The notes below the pieces were generated by a model. It made no database searches and had not been told where the DNA came from. It worked only from the letters and a program-made list of their open reading frames with translations. Position numbers and translations under genes: made by a program. Shown here piece by piece: positions 1-7,476 of a stretch of 34,199 bases of DNA; positions within the stretch are counted from its first letter, which is position 1, and the number at the start of each line of letters is the position of its first letter. The DNA is from Candidatus Nanoarchaeia archaeon (lineage in GTDB: Archaea; Nanobdellota; Nanobdellia; SCGC-AAA011-G17; GW2011-AR17), in the NCBI GenBank assembly GCA_028706745.1, contig JAQTVM010000016.1, positions 1 to 34,199 of the forward strand. Direction: 5' to 3'.

Positions 1-53
1 AACCCTTTTGTTTTTAGCTTAAAAAATTCGCGTCTTACATCTTCTTTTTTCAT
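1..53 (-). CDS. IS transposase, N-terminal fragment (runs off left edge)
   Basis: Reading leftward from an ATG at 53, the frame MKKEDVRREFFKLKTKG stays open to the window edge. A short basic, helix-rich start like this is usual for the N-terminal helix-turn-helix of IS481/IS3-type transposases, but 17 residues cannot prove it. The link comes from context: the 30-bp sequence at 97-126 also occurs, inverted, next to the transposase C-terminus at the right edge. Inferred to be the 5' end of the same kind of element. Confidence 0.5.
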   Translation of the reverse strand, partial: MKKEDVRREFFKLKTKG

Positions 54-96
54 AAATACCACCAAAATTCAGCGGAAACCGCTGAATTTAAAGGGT
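54..96 (-). other. Nested hairpin in the IS 5' leader
   Basis: A perfect 11-bp stem (65-75 with 79-89, loop aaa) sits between outer arms accacc (58-63) and ggtggt (94-99). It lies between the transposase start codon at 53 and the element end. Read on the minus strand it would form in the transposase mRNA leader. A hairpin here could reduce translation from read-through transcripts, as known for several IS families; that role is inference. Confidence 0.5.
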
Positions 97-126
97 GGTG
101 ACATATGTCACTTGACTATACACTGC
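97..126. repeat. Terminal inverted repeat of left IS copy
   Basis: The layout is ggtgacatatgtca, eight variable bases, then tacactgc. The same layout with the same spacing occurs inverted at 34020-34049. The inner part is a palindrome (gtgacatatgtcac, 98-111). Read inward the end begins TGTA and outward it ends TACA, matching the TG...CA ends of IS3/IS481-type elements. The exact outer boundary (TACA or TACACTGC) cannot be fixed from one copy of each end. Confidence 0.6.
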
Positions 127-526
127 CCGCTTTCTTCAAAAATTACTGCAAAGGCTTAAAAGAAAGCAAAATAACTGATTAGGGATGGAAAATGCCCTGC
201 AGGCGGCATCTTAATTTTAATTGGTGCAACAAAACACATAAAGTCATTTGGAAAGTGCCTGAAGTGAAATTTATTTGATATAGATAACTGCGCAAGATGC
301 AGCATAAAATAGGCGCAGTTATCTGATGAATAACTGCATACAAAATAGTGCTATAACTTATGCAGTTATCCATATCTATAATATCTAGAATATCTAGGGA
401 TTGAATTTAAATAGGGCTTTTTTCGCCAATATTATATGACTGAAAGACATGCTTATTTAAGCACCATTAGCTTTATATATGAGTTAGTAAATAATAATTA
501 TAAGTTAATAACTATAAGTGATATAT
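127..526. other. Intergenic region with tandem inverted repeats
   Basis: No convincing gene lies in this 400-base gap. It holds two tandem perfect inverted repeats (283-323 and 330-369, listed separately) and short direct repeats aatatctag at about 379-396. A TATA-like box (ttaaata, about 406-412) lies about 27 bases before an ATG at 436. An open frame runs from 436 to 711, but its later part overlaps the better-supported gene at 527-799 in another frame and shows no family features, so I do not call it. Confidence 0.5.
283..369. repeat. Two tandem 11-bp perfect inverted repeats
   Basis: Arm pair one is gataactgcgc (283-293) with gcgcagttatc (313-323). Arm pair two is ataactgcata (330-340) with tatgcagttat (359-369). 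All four arms share the core ATAACTGC or its complement, and the two spacers are 19 and 18 bases. This could be a pair of operators for the downstream HTH/MNT/HEPN cassette, or two hairpins of a small RNA. The perfect arms are seen directly; the function is unknown. Confidence 0.75.
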
Positions 527-799
527 ATGCAAAGAGCAATACAAATTCAGGAGCACTCCCCAACGCTGAACACTGTGATTATGGTGGAAGATGCTTTAAA
601 GAAAGCAGGCAAGAGCGCAATATCTGTTGCAGAGCTGAAAAGAAAGCTGCCAAAGCAGGTAAACCATTACACACTGATGGCTATCCTGGAATATCTGGAG
701 GAAAGCAATAAGATTGCTGTGTCTTTAAGGGGAATAACATGGATACACAGCGCAAACCAGAATCTGAAGAAAGCCGTGAAGCAGGGCTTGGAATTGTAA
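527..799 (+). CDS. Small winged-helix-like archaeal protein
   Basis: A 90-residue protein with helical segments and a likely recognition region (ISVAELKRKLPKQVNHYTLM) followed by LEYLEESNKIAVSLRGITWI, which reads as helix then beta-wing. This fits the small archaeal winged-helix DNA-binding proteins that often sit beside toxin-antitoxin genes; I know the pattern but not a named function. I chose ATG 527 over GTG 518 because gtgat lies just before it. It ends 65 bases before the MNT gene, on the same strand, so it may regulate that cassette. A frame starting at 436 overlaps it and is rejected as the gene here. Confidence 0.65.
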   Translation: MQRAIQIQEHSPTLNTVIMVEDALKKAGKSAISVAELKRKLPKQVNHYTLMAILEYLEESNKIAVSLRGITWIHSANQNLKKAVKQGLEL

Positions 800-864
800 A
801 GCAGGTAATATGCTTTGGATTAAGAACCATAAAGCTTTTATATGTGTATGTTATTAGAATACAT

Positions 865-1473
865 ATGACTGTTAATAACATACAATTCACAAAAATTGAG
901 ATTCAGATAGCTAAGTATCTCTTTAAGCACTATAGAGATAAGTATAATGCAAGGCAGTTGGCAAGGATTTTGAATATCAACCATGCCCATGCAAATAAGC
1001 TATGCAGGCTTTTGGCTGATAAAGGGCTGTTGATAAAGGAAAATATGGGCAATTCCACCTTTTTTTCTTATAATTATGATAGCAAGCCGGCTGTCAAATT
1101 TATAGAATTTCTGCTAAGCTTGGAAGATAAAGATTTTCCTAACTGGCTGGCTCCCTTAGCGCACAGCCTGAAAAAATTTAAAGGATGCATCGAATTGGGC
1201 TTGGTTTTTGGCTCATCCATAAAAACAAAGGATTTTAATGATATAGATATTTTGCTGGCATATGATGCTGAAAAAATCAAGGAAGTTAAAAAGGTAAAAG
1301 AGGATATAAGGAAATCCGGGCTGGTTGAAAAGCCGATAAGATATGTAGATATAACTGAAAAGGATATCCTGTTAAATAAAGAGGATAAAATATTTTATAA
1401 TATGCTGTCCGAGAGCCTTATATTTTATAATCCTGAAAAATATGCGGAGGCAGTTAGAAAATGCCGCAAATAG
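865..1473 (+). CDS. HTH-nucleotidyltransferase (MNT) antitoxin
   Basis: A 202-residue protein. Residues 1-70 form a winged helix-turn-helix (NARQLARILNINHAHANKL, then a wing). Residues about 110-200 form a minimal nucleotidyltransferase with the signature LVFGSSIKTKDFNDIDILL, i.e. the GS...DxD pattern of the polymerase-beta superfamily. In HEPN/MNT systems this enzyme neutralises the HEPN RNase by nucleotide transfer. The ATG at 865 lies about 25 bases after a TATA-like box (cttttatatg, about 834-843), so the mRNA is probably leaderless; the longer frame from 739 runs through the previous gene and is unlikely. It overlaps the HEPN gene by 13 bases, which supports a translationally coupled pair. 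Confidence 0.85.
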   Translation: MTVNNIQFTKIEIQIAKYLFKHYRDKYNARQLARILNINHAHANKLCRLLADKGLLIKENMGNSTFFSYNYDSKPAVKFIEFLLSLEDKDFPNWLAPLAHSLKKFKGCIELGLVFGSSIKTKDFNDIDILLAYDAEKIKEVKKVKEDIRKSGLVEKPIRYVDITEKDILLNKEDKIFYNMLSESLIFYNPEKYAEAVRKCRK

Positions 1474-1943
1474 ATAAGCATTTGAAATGGTGCCTGAAAG
1501 ACCCAAGGAGGCTGATAAAAGCAAGTCCTGATTTGGATTTGGCGCAAAAGCACCTTAGGAAGTCTGAGTATAATTATGGTGTTGTGCAAACTCTTGAAAG
1601 CCTAAAAATATATGACTGGGCATTGAATGTAGGCTTTTATGCCATTTATCATTGTTTTTTGGCAATTCTTGCGAAATACGGCTATGAATCCAGAAACCAG
1701 GCATGCACTGTAAGCGCCCTGCTTTCTTTGATAAATGAAAAGAAAATTGGCTTGGATAAGGAATTGGTAGCCCAATTTGATATGCTTGACGTTGAAAAGA
1801 ACATTACCGGCCCGACAGTAAGAGAAAGCCGGGAACTATCCACGTATGGTGTTGAGACGAGCATTGATTTGCAGCAGCTGAAGAGGGTAAAAGAGCTTGT
1901 CATAAAAGTGCAAAGAGAGACAATAGGGATATTGGAAGGGTAA
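1461..1943 (+). CDS. HEPN-domain toxin (UPF0332-like)
   Basis: A 160-residue all-helical protein. DLAQKHLRKSEYN, YDWALNVGFYAIYHCFLAIL and the late motif RESRELSTYG match the HEPN fold of the UPF0332/COG1895 type, where an R...YG motif is typical. The canonical RX4-6H RNase motif is not obvious: no His follows the Arg, so catalysis may differ or be lost. It starts inside the MNT gene. The pair is expected to act as an RNase toxin (this gene) and its modifying antitoxin. Downstream it converges on thrS with only 37 bases between stops. Confidence 0.8.
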   Translation: MPQIDKHLKWCLKDPRRLIKASPDLDLAQKHLRKSEYNYGVVQTLESLKIYDWALNVGFYAIYHCFLAILAKYGYESRNQACTVSALLSLINEKKIGLDKELVAQFDMLDVEKNITGPTVRESRELSTYGVETSIDLQQLKRVKELVIKVQRETIGILEG

Positions 1944-1980
1944 GGATGGAATAATAATCTGTGCCCAAATAATTGGAAAT

Positions 1981-3729
1981 TTAAGGCAATCGCTTCTCTT
2001 TAATCTCTTTCAGGACTTCTTCTATGAAATCTTTTGTCTTAACCCCGAACTTCACTTGCCCGTCCAAGGTCCTTACTGCAAGAGTATCCGCTTCCTGCTC
2101 CTTGTCTCCGATAATGAGAATCTTGGGCACTTTCTGCAATTGCGCGTCCCTTACTTTCTTGGGGATTGTTCCTGTGTCCAAGTCCAGTTCAGCCCTTATT
2201 CCGTTTTCCAGCAGTTCAGCATGCACTTTTTCAGCGTGCTTGTTGTTCCTGTCAGTCACTGTGAGGACTTTTACCTGCACAGGAGAAAGCCATAACGGGA
2301 ATCTTCCTGCGTAATGCTCAATCAAACATCCGATGAATCTTTCCATTGAACCTAATACTGTCCTGTGAACCATTACAGGGCGGTGCTTTTTCCCGTCCTG
2401 GCCTTCATATGTGACATCAAATTTCTCAGGCAGATTGAAATCAACCTGTATTGTGGGCCCCTGCCATTCCCTGCCCAATGCATCAACTGTCTTTATGTCT
2501 ATTGAAGGGCCGTAGAATTTTGCCTCTCCCTCTCCAACGCGATACTTCAGATTCTTGATATTCAATGCATCTTTCAATGCGCCTTCTGCCTTGTTCCAGA
2601 CAGCATCTTCTCCAAGATACTTTGCCTTATTGTCAGGATCTCTTACACTTAATTCAATTACATATTCCTTGTATCCGAATGTCTGAAGCATGAACAATGA
2701 AAGCTCAAGAACTCCTATGATTTCATCTTTCAATTGTTCAGGTGTGCACAATATGTGGGCATCGTCCTGCGTAAAGCCCCTGACTCTTGTCATTCCGTGC
2801 AATACGCCTGACTTCTCGTACCTATATACAGTGCCTAATTCAGCATACCTTAACGGCAGTTCCCTGTAGCTGTGCAGTTTTGTCTTGTAAATGTGCAGGT
2901 GGAACGGGCAGTTCATCGGCTTCACGAGATATTCTATCTCGTCAATCTTCATCGGGCTGTACATGCTTTCCCTGTAAAAGTTCCAGTGCCCTGAGGTTTT
3001 CCAAAGCCCTAAATTACCAATATGGGGTGTATAAACATACTTGTAACCCCTTCTTCTGTGTTCAGCCTTCCAGAAGTTTTCAATCTCCTCCCTTATTATT
3101 GCACCGTTCGGATGCCAATGTACTAATCCTGCGCCGACTTCTGCGTGGGTGCTGTAAATTTCCATCTGCTGCCCCAGGACAGTGTGGTCTCTTTTTGCAG
3201 CTTCCTCTATTCTTTTAACATACGCATCTAATTCTTCTTTTGTCTGGAACGCCAGCCCGTAGATTCTCTGCAATTGCTTGTTGTTTTGGTCGCCCCTCCA
3301 GTAAGCAGATGATATTTTTGTCAAGGAGAATGCCTTGATGTCTGCTGTTGAATTAACATGAGGACCCCTGCACAAGTCAATGAAGTTTCCGTGCTTGTAG
3401 AATGTGGGCTTTTCCCCTTCTTTTATTAAGTCATTCATTAATTCAATCTTGTACGGCTCGTCCTTGAATAATTCCCTTGCTTCTGCTTCTGAATATTCTA
3501 TTTTTTCAAATTTCTCAGCCGCCTTTATGTGCCTTCTCATCCTGTCTTCAAGCTTTTTCAAGTCTTCAGGACTGAATGGTGTTTCCCTGTCAAAGTCATA
3601 GTAGAATCCGTTCTCCACATTAGGACCTATTCCAAGCTTTGTTTCCGGGAAAAGCTCTTTCACAGCCTGCGCCAGAATATGGGCTGCGCTGTGCCTGATG
3701 GTTTCAATAGGATATTTCTCTGCTGCCAT
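1981..3729 (-). CDS. thrS: Threonyl-tRNA synthetase, bacterial type without TGS domain
   Basis: A 582-residue class II synthetase charging tRNA-Thr. The start is the N2 editing domain: HSAAH near residue 13 and DLCRGPH near 118 supply its metal-binding-type residues. The catalytic core has KPMNCPFHLH (zinc ligands Cys and His), motif 2 (YRYEKSG...TRVRGFTQDDAHI) and motif 3 (VMVHRTVLGSMERF), followed by the C-terminal anticodon domain. Bacterial and eukaryotic ThrRS carry this N2 editing domain, whereas many archaea use an unrelated DTD-like editing domain, so the gene is of bacterial type. It lacks the roughly 60-residue N-terminal TGS (N1) domain of E. coli ThrRS. The ATG is preceded by a TATA-like box (ctttatata), divergent from the next gene. 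Confidence 0.95.
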   Translation of the reverse strand: MAAEKYPIETIRHSAAHILAQAVKELFPETKLGIGPNVENGFYYDFDRETPFSPEDLKKLEDRMRRHIKAAEKFEKIEYSEAEARELFKDEPYKIELMNDLIKEGEKPTFYKHGNFIDLCRGPHVNSTADIKAFSLTKISSAYWRGDQNNKQLQRIYGLAFQTKEELDAYVKRIEEAAKRDHTVLGQQMEIYSTHAEVGAGLVHWHPNGAIIREEIENFWKAEHRRRGYKYVYTPHIGNLGLWKTSGHWNFYRESMYSPMKIDEIEYLVKPMNCPFHLHIYKTKLHSYRELPLRYAELGTVYRYEKSGVLHGMTRVRGFTQDDAHILCTPEQLKDEIIGVLELSLFMLQTFGYKEYVIELSVRDPDNKAKYLGEDAVWNKAEGALKDALNIKNLKYRVGEGEAKFYGPSIDIKTVDALGREWQGPTIQVDFNLPEKFDVTYEGQDGKKHRPVMVHRTVLGSMERFIGCLIEHYAGRFPLWLSPVQVKVLTVTDRNNKHAEKVHAELLENGIRAELDLDTGTIPKKVRDAQLQKVPKILIIGDKEQEADTLAVRTLDGQVKFGVKTKDFIEEVLKEIKEKRLP

Positions 3730-3819
3730 TGGGGTATATGTAAAGAGGCGGAATATATAAAGATAACGCTAAAATACGATTAAAAAAGTATTTAAAAGGG
3801 ATTTACCAATTATATACCT
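3730..3819. promoter_or_regulatory. Divergent promoter, thrS / surface protein
   Basis: Two TATA-like boxes face away from each other. The thrS box, on the minus strand, is at about 3754-3762. The surface-protein box is gtatttaaaa (3788-3797), about 26 bases before its ATG. That spacing suggests a leaderless or near-leaderless mRNA on the right side. Confidence 0.5.
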
Positions 3820-5697
3820 ATGAAAAAGAGGTTATTTTGCATACTAATCGCTGTCTTGCTGCTTATGCAGTGCGCTTTTGCCTATGTCACTATCTCAAGC
3901 ACTCCGAGAGACAAGTATAATATAGGGGAATCATTCCAGGCAGCAGGCACTGTGTCTTCTGAAGAAGGCATGACCGGATTCATAAGGACAGGGGTTGAAT
4001 GCAACGGGGAAGTTTTTCCTTCTTCGCTTGTTCCTGTTTCAATAAGCGCGGGCGCAAAAATAAACATACCTTCCCAGACAGCTGTCCCGCCTGTAATGTT
4101 CACTTCATCAATGGAAGGAATCTGCAGCATAAGGATTGGGCTTGTTGAGGCGGGTGTTGAACATGATTATGCGCTTTCAAAGGAGTTTGAGGTTGTAAAG
4201 GAATTGAAAGCAGCTTTCAGGGTTGAAGAAAAAAACCTGCAGGCAGGAGTTCCGCTGAGAATAACAGGCGCAATAGCGCTTATGAATCTTGAACCGATAA
4301 CAGGCGTTGCAGAGATATACAATGTTTTAGGCGGCACAAGATATCTTGTTTCAGTTATCCCTGTTGACAAGGGAAACTTTTCATTCACTTATCCTACAAA
4401 AGGAATGCCGGCAGGCGCATACACTATTGAAGTGCTTGCAAGGGACATGTACGGAAACGAGCAGCTTTTTGAGGCTGCATCATACACCCTTTCTGACAAG
4501 CTGCATCTTTCTGCCTCGCCCGGAAAGGCGGATTATCTTCCGGGAGAGGAAGCTGCAATCACGGGGGAACTGAGGGATGTGCATAATGCCCTTGTGCAGG
4601 ATGCGCTGGCTTATGTTTCTTTTGAAGGGACTGAGACAGCGGTCAGGGTTGTTGACGGAAAGCTAAAGCACAATTTACTAATTCCTGAAAGCATAAAATC
4701 AGGCAAGCATACTGTAAGCATAAGCGCAAGCGATAATCTGGGCAATTCAGGCGCTGCTTCTGTTGAAATTTTTGTTGTCCCTGTTGCAACATCGCTAAGG
4801 GTTGAGATGGAGAATGCAGAGGCAAAGCCGATGGGTTCTGTCGGCATTGTGCCAAGGCTTCTTGACCAGGCCGGCGACTTGATTGAAGCTGATGTTGACA
4901 TTGAAATAAGCGATGCAAAAGGCAGGGATGTTGTCGGCGGAAAATACGCAAGCGGCAGAAAGATGTTGTATGAAATACAGCAGTATGCACCGCCCGGCGA
5001 ATGGGAAGTGTCTGCAAGGCACGGAAAGCTTTCATCAAAGACTTTGTTCAGTGTTTCAGAAGTCAAGGACATAAAAATTGAGGTTTCAGGAACAAGGGTT
5101 TTGTTCACAAATACAGGCAATGTCAAGTGGAAAGACAATGCCGGCATGGAATTGAACGGGGTGAACGGCATTTTCACAGACAGGATGACTTCAAATATCA
5201 ATCCCGGAGAAACATTTGTTGTTGACTTGGGAAAGCAAGCTCCTACAGGAGGGTATACACTTACTGTAACCTTGCCTGACAGGGCTGAGACATTCTATGA
5301 ATTCGGAATACCCGACGGAAAGAATGTTTACAATCTGAATATTGTTTACATAATCATGCTTTTGCTTGTTGCAGGGCTTATCGCTTACGAAACTACTCTT
5401 CTTTTGAAAAAAGGCAGAAGAATGACTCCAAAGCTCGACCATGATGACTTAAGAAGGCTTTCAAGGAAAGCCGTAAGTTCTGTTGATGCTGAAAATGCAG
5501 CCGCCCGCGAAAAGCAAAGGCTGGTTGATGATTACAAGAGAATGACTCTGGAAGAGATTAAGAAGACAGAGAATGCAATGAAGCCGATGTATCCTGACAA
5601 GCCGTGGAGAAGAAGAGTGGAAAGAAAGCCTTCAGCTCCGCAAAAGAAAGACGAGGGCAATGCAGGCGGCGCAGCAAGCTTTTTCGGCGGATTCTAA
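3820..5697 (+). CDS. Secreted, membrane-anchored protein with Ig-like repeats
   Basis: A 625-residue protein with a signal peptide (KKRLFCILIAVLLLMQCAFA, cleavage likely after AFA). Several beta-sandwich segments of about 90-100 residues follow, showing recurring patterns such as YNIGESFQAAGTV, GVPLRITGAI and YLPGEEAAITGEL, typical of Ig-like or bacterial-type macroglobulin repeats. A single membrane helix lies near residues 505-530 (VYIIMLLLVAGLIAYETTLL). After it comes a charged cytoplasmic tail of about 95 residues ending in a Gly/Ala/Phe patch (GGAASFFGGF). The topology is therefore extracellular repeats, one helix, short inner tail. Probably a cell-surface or adhesion protein; I recognise no enzyme motif. 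Confidence 0.75.
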   Translation: MKKRLFCILIAVLLLMQCAFAYVTISSTPRDKYNIGESFQAAGTVSSEEGMTGFIRTGVECNGEVFPSSLVPVSISAGAKINIPSQTAVPPVMFTSSMEGICSIRIGLVEAGVEHDYALSKEFEVVKELKAAFRVEEKNLQAGVPLRITGAIALMNLEPITGVAEIYNVLGGTRYLVSVIPVDKGNFSFTYPTKGMPAGAYTIEVLARDMYGNEQLFEAASYTLSDKLHLSASPGKADYLPGEEAAITGELRDVHNALVQDALAYVSFEGTETAVRVVDGKLKHNLLIPESIKSGKHTVSISASDNLGNSGAASVEIFVVPVATSLRVEMENAEAKPMGSVGIVPRLLDQAGDLIEADVDIEISDAKGRDVVGGKYASGRKMLYEIQQYAPPGEWEVSARHGKLSSKTLFSVSEVKDIKIEVSGTRVLFTNTGNVKWKDNAGMELNGVNGIFTDRMTSNINPGETFVVDLGKQAPTGGYTLTVTLPDRAETFYEFGIPDGKNVYNLNIVYIIMLLLVAGLIAYETTLLLKKGRRMTPKLDHDDLRRLSRKAVSSVDAENAAAREKQRLVDDYKRMTLEEIKKTENAMKPMYPDKPWRRRVERKPSAPQKKDEGNAGGAASFFGGF

Positions 5698-5698
5698 A

Positions 5699-6178
5699 TT
5701 ACTTTTTGCTGATTAGGATGTAATCTTTTTCATCTTCATTTATTTCTTCCAGACAGAATGCTTTCTCCAGCTTTTCCTTTATTTCAACTGCATTAGCTGC
5801 TTTTTTCAATATGGTGAATGCGTATATGCACCCGTCATTTGAAACTCTCTTGATTTCTTTTATTGCCTTTTCAATGTCTGCGTGATGCAATGCTGTTATT
5901 GAGATTATTGTGTTGAAGTATTTGTCAGGAAAAGGGATGCTTTCTGCTTTTGCAATAACCTTTTCCCCCTTGTACTGCTTGAGCATTTCCTCAGAAGGCT
6001 CCAAAGCAACTGCCTTTACCCTGAAGAACGAAGTTGAAATCCCTGTGCCTGCGCCGATGTCAAGCAAAGGCGCTTTTGGCTTTATGTGCCTTGCAATTAT
6101 CCGCAGTTTCCTTAACTGCTCTTCCTTATGCAGGGCATCATACCCTTTCGCGATTGAGGAATAATAGTCAGAAGGCAT
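5699..6178 (-). CDS. SAM-dependent methyltransferase
   Basis: A 159-residue class I methyltransferase of the Methyltransf_11/UbiE-like type. Motif I is LLDIGAGTG near residue 40. The acidic motif II is replaced by ALEPSEEML, and the post-motif region FPDKYFNTIISITALHHAD is typical. The substrate is unknown. The protein is short for the family and may lack a substrate lid. It starts 4 bases after the stop of the metzincin-like gene at 6183 on the same strand, so it belongs to that transcript. Its stop faces the stop of the surface-protein gene with a 1-base gap. Confidence 0.85.
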   Translation of the reverse strand: MPSDYYSSIAKGYDALHKEEQLRKLRIIARHIKPKAPLLDIGAGTGISTSFFRVKAVALEPSEEMLKQYKGEKVIAKAESIPFPDKYFNTIISITALHHADIEKAIKEIKRVSNDGCIYAFTILKKAANAVEIKEKLEKAFCLEEINEDEKDYILISKK

Positions 6179-6182
6179 TTTT

Positions 6183-6803
6183 TTACCAGAACCTGTGCTT
6201 GTACTTGGTTATTACTGCTTTCTCATCATCGCACCAGTTGTCAAACCTGAAGCAGGCGCGGTGATGGAACATGACGCAATCTGGGTTGTTTGAATGCTCT
6301 GCATAAAACATATGCCCGAATTCGTGGAGCAGGGTGCTTTCAAGGCATTCCCTGTATTGTGAATATGCAATTATGATGCTGTTGTCTCTCCTGTTTGCAA
6401 GCCCCTGCGTTGTTTCAGCATCTGCCTTGTTTGAATCAGGAATTTCAGGAACAAAGAATAAGGAGATGTCTGCGTTATTCTCAAGGCATTCGTCCTTGCT
6501 TTCGGCTGTTTTTTCGCTCATGACCCTGAACACAATGTTAAACTCATCCCTGTATTCTTCCCTTGCATTCTCAAATGCTGCTCTTGAATTGATTGCTTGT
6601 TTTCTTGTAAGGGAATTTTCATAGCATAATTCTATGCTTATATCCGCTTCTCCTTCAGTGCCCAGCAATGCATTTCTTATTGTGCAGTAAGCGGTGTTTG
6701 TTGCATAATACAGGTTATAATGCCTGTCAATCTGCGTTGCTGCAATTGTTCCAATTCCCAGGGCGCCTGCCGCAATCAATGCAATATTTCTTTTCTTTAC
6801 CAT
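6183..6803 (-). CDS. Metzincin-like metalloprotease, paralogue 1
   Basis: A 206-residue protein with an N-terminal hydrophobic segment (NIALIAAGALGIGTIAA) that should anchor or export it. The active-site stretch is HEFGHMFYAEH near residue 160, the three-His HExxHxxxxxH zinc motif of metzincins, followed by DCVM as in archaemetzincins (CxM). Differences from archaemetzincin: Tyr replaces the Gly at position 8 of the motif, the Cys after the third His is absent, and only one late Cys (NWCDDE) remains of the CxxC pair. It ends in YKHRFW. It overlaps the upstream paralogue by 7 bases, so translation is probably coupled. The protease role is inferred; the substrate is unknown. Confidence 0.75.
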   Translation of the reverse strand: MVKKRNIALIAAGALGIGTIAATQIDRHYNLYYATNTAYCTIRNALLGTEGEADISIELCYENSLTRKQAINSRAAFENAREEYRDEFNIVFRVMSEKTAESKDECLENNADISLFFVPEIPDSNKADAETTQGLANRRDNSIIIAYSQYRECLESTLLHEFGHMFYAEHSNNPDCVMFHHRACFRFDNWCDDEKAVITKYKHRFW

Positions 6804-7432
6804 AGCCTCACCTTGTATTTCTCTATGGTTTCCCGCTCTTCATCGCACCACTGCAGCGGGCTTGTTGTGCTGCGGTAATGCATATAGCATCTCTCATCAT
6901 CAGTATGTTCTGCGTAAAACAAGTGCCCTATCTCGTGGAGCATTACGTCCCTTACTTCTTCAGTTTCCATTCGCGCGACAACCTGTATGGAATTTGCAGC
7001 AAGGCTTGAAAGCCCGATATTGCACTCATTTTCCTGCTGGTAAATGCGGCTCACGCAGTACAAGTTTATGCTCGCTTCCCTGCTTCCAATTTCCCTCAAA
7101 TAAAACATGCTAATATTTTCAGGCAGCCCTCTTGCGCCTGAATCAATCATATTGAACTTAATGCCGAACTGCCGCAGCATTTCATCCTCTGCCATTGAGT
7201 ATGCATTGTAGCATCTGTCTATATCCTCTCTTTGCAGGAATCCGTCGTAGTAAACTGCAATAGGGATTTCAACAATTTCTTCCCTGTCAAAATCATTGAA
7301 AATGTTTCTTGCTGTGCAGTATGCGTAATTAACAATGCGCTTGTCTCCTGCATAATAATTGCAGGTTGAAACTCCGCCAAGCAGCCCTGCGATGCCTAGG
7401 GCGGCGCCTATTAGTGCTTTTTTTACCCCCAT
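6797..7432 (-). CDS. Metzincin-like metalloprotease, paralogue 2
   Basis: A 211-residue paralogue with an N-terminal membrane segment (KKALIGAALGIAGLLGGVST), the zinc motif HEIGHLFYAEH, then RCYM, QWCDEE and a C-terminal YKVRLW. A shared region near residue 40 (YAYCTARN) matches the other two copies. A TATA-like box (cttataaat, 7455-7463) in the 36-base gap behind paralogue 3 lies about 27 bases from ATG 7432, so I prefer this start; ATG 7441 is the alternative and adds three residues. This promoter could drive paralogues 2 and 1 and the methyltransferase independently. Confidence 0.75.
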   Translation of the reverse strand: MGVKKALIGAALGIAGLLGGVSTCNYYAGDKRIVNYAYCTARNIFNDFDREEIVEIPIAVYYDGFLQREDIDRCYNAYSMAEDEMLRQFGIKFNMIDSGARGLPENISMFYLREIGSREASINLYCVSRIYQQENECNIGLSSLAANSIQVVARMETEEVRDVMLHEIGHLFYAEHTDDERCYMHYRSTTSPLQWCDEERETIEKYKVRLW

Positions 7433-7476
7433 AAATTGCATTTTAAATTAGAAGCTTATAAATCTTATTATTATGA

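Noticed and set aside
127-526. CRISPR-like array from the repeated ATAACTGC arms
   Set aside because: There are only two units, the arms are inverted rather than direct repeats, and spacers of 18-19 bases are too short; no cas genes are present.
436-711. 91-residue frame upstream of the HEPN/MNT genes
   Set aside because: It has a TATA box at a good distance, but most of it overlaps the better winged-helix frame at 527-799 and its own sequence shows no fold or family traits.
4611-5201. 196-residue antisense frame inside the surface-protein gene
   Set aside because: It mirrors the codon bias of the plus-strand gene, has no promoter or ribosome binding site and lies entirely inside a well-supported gene.
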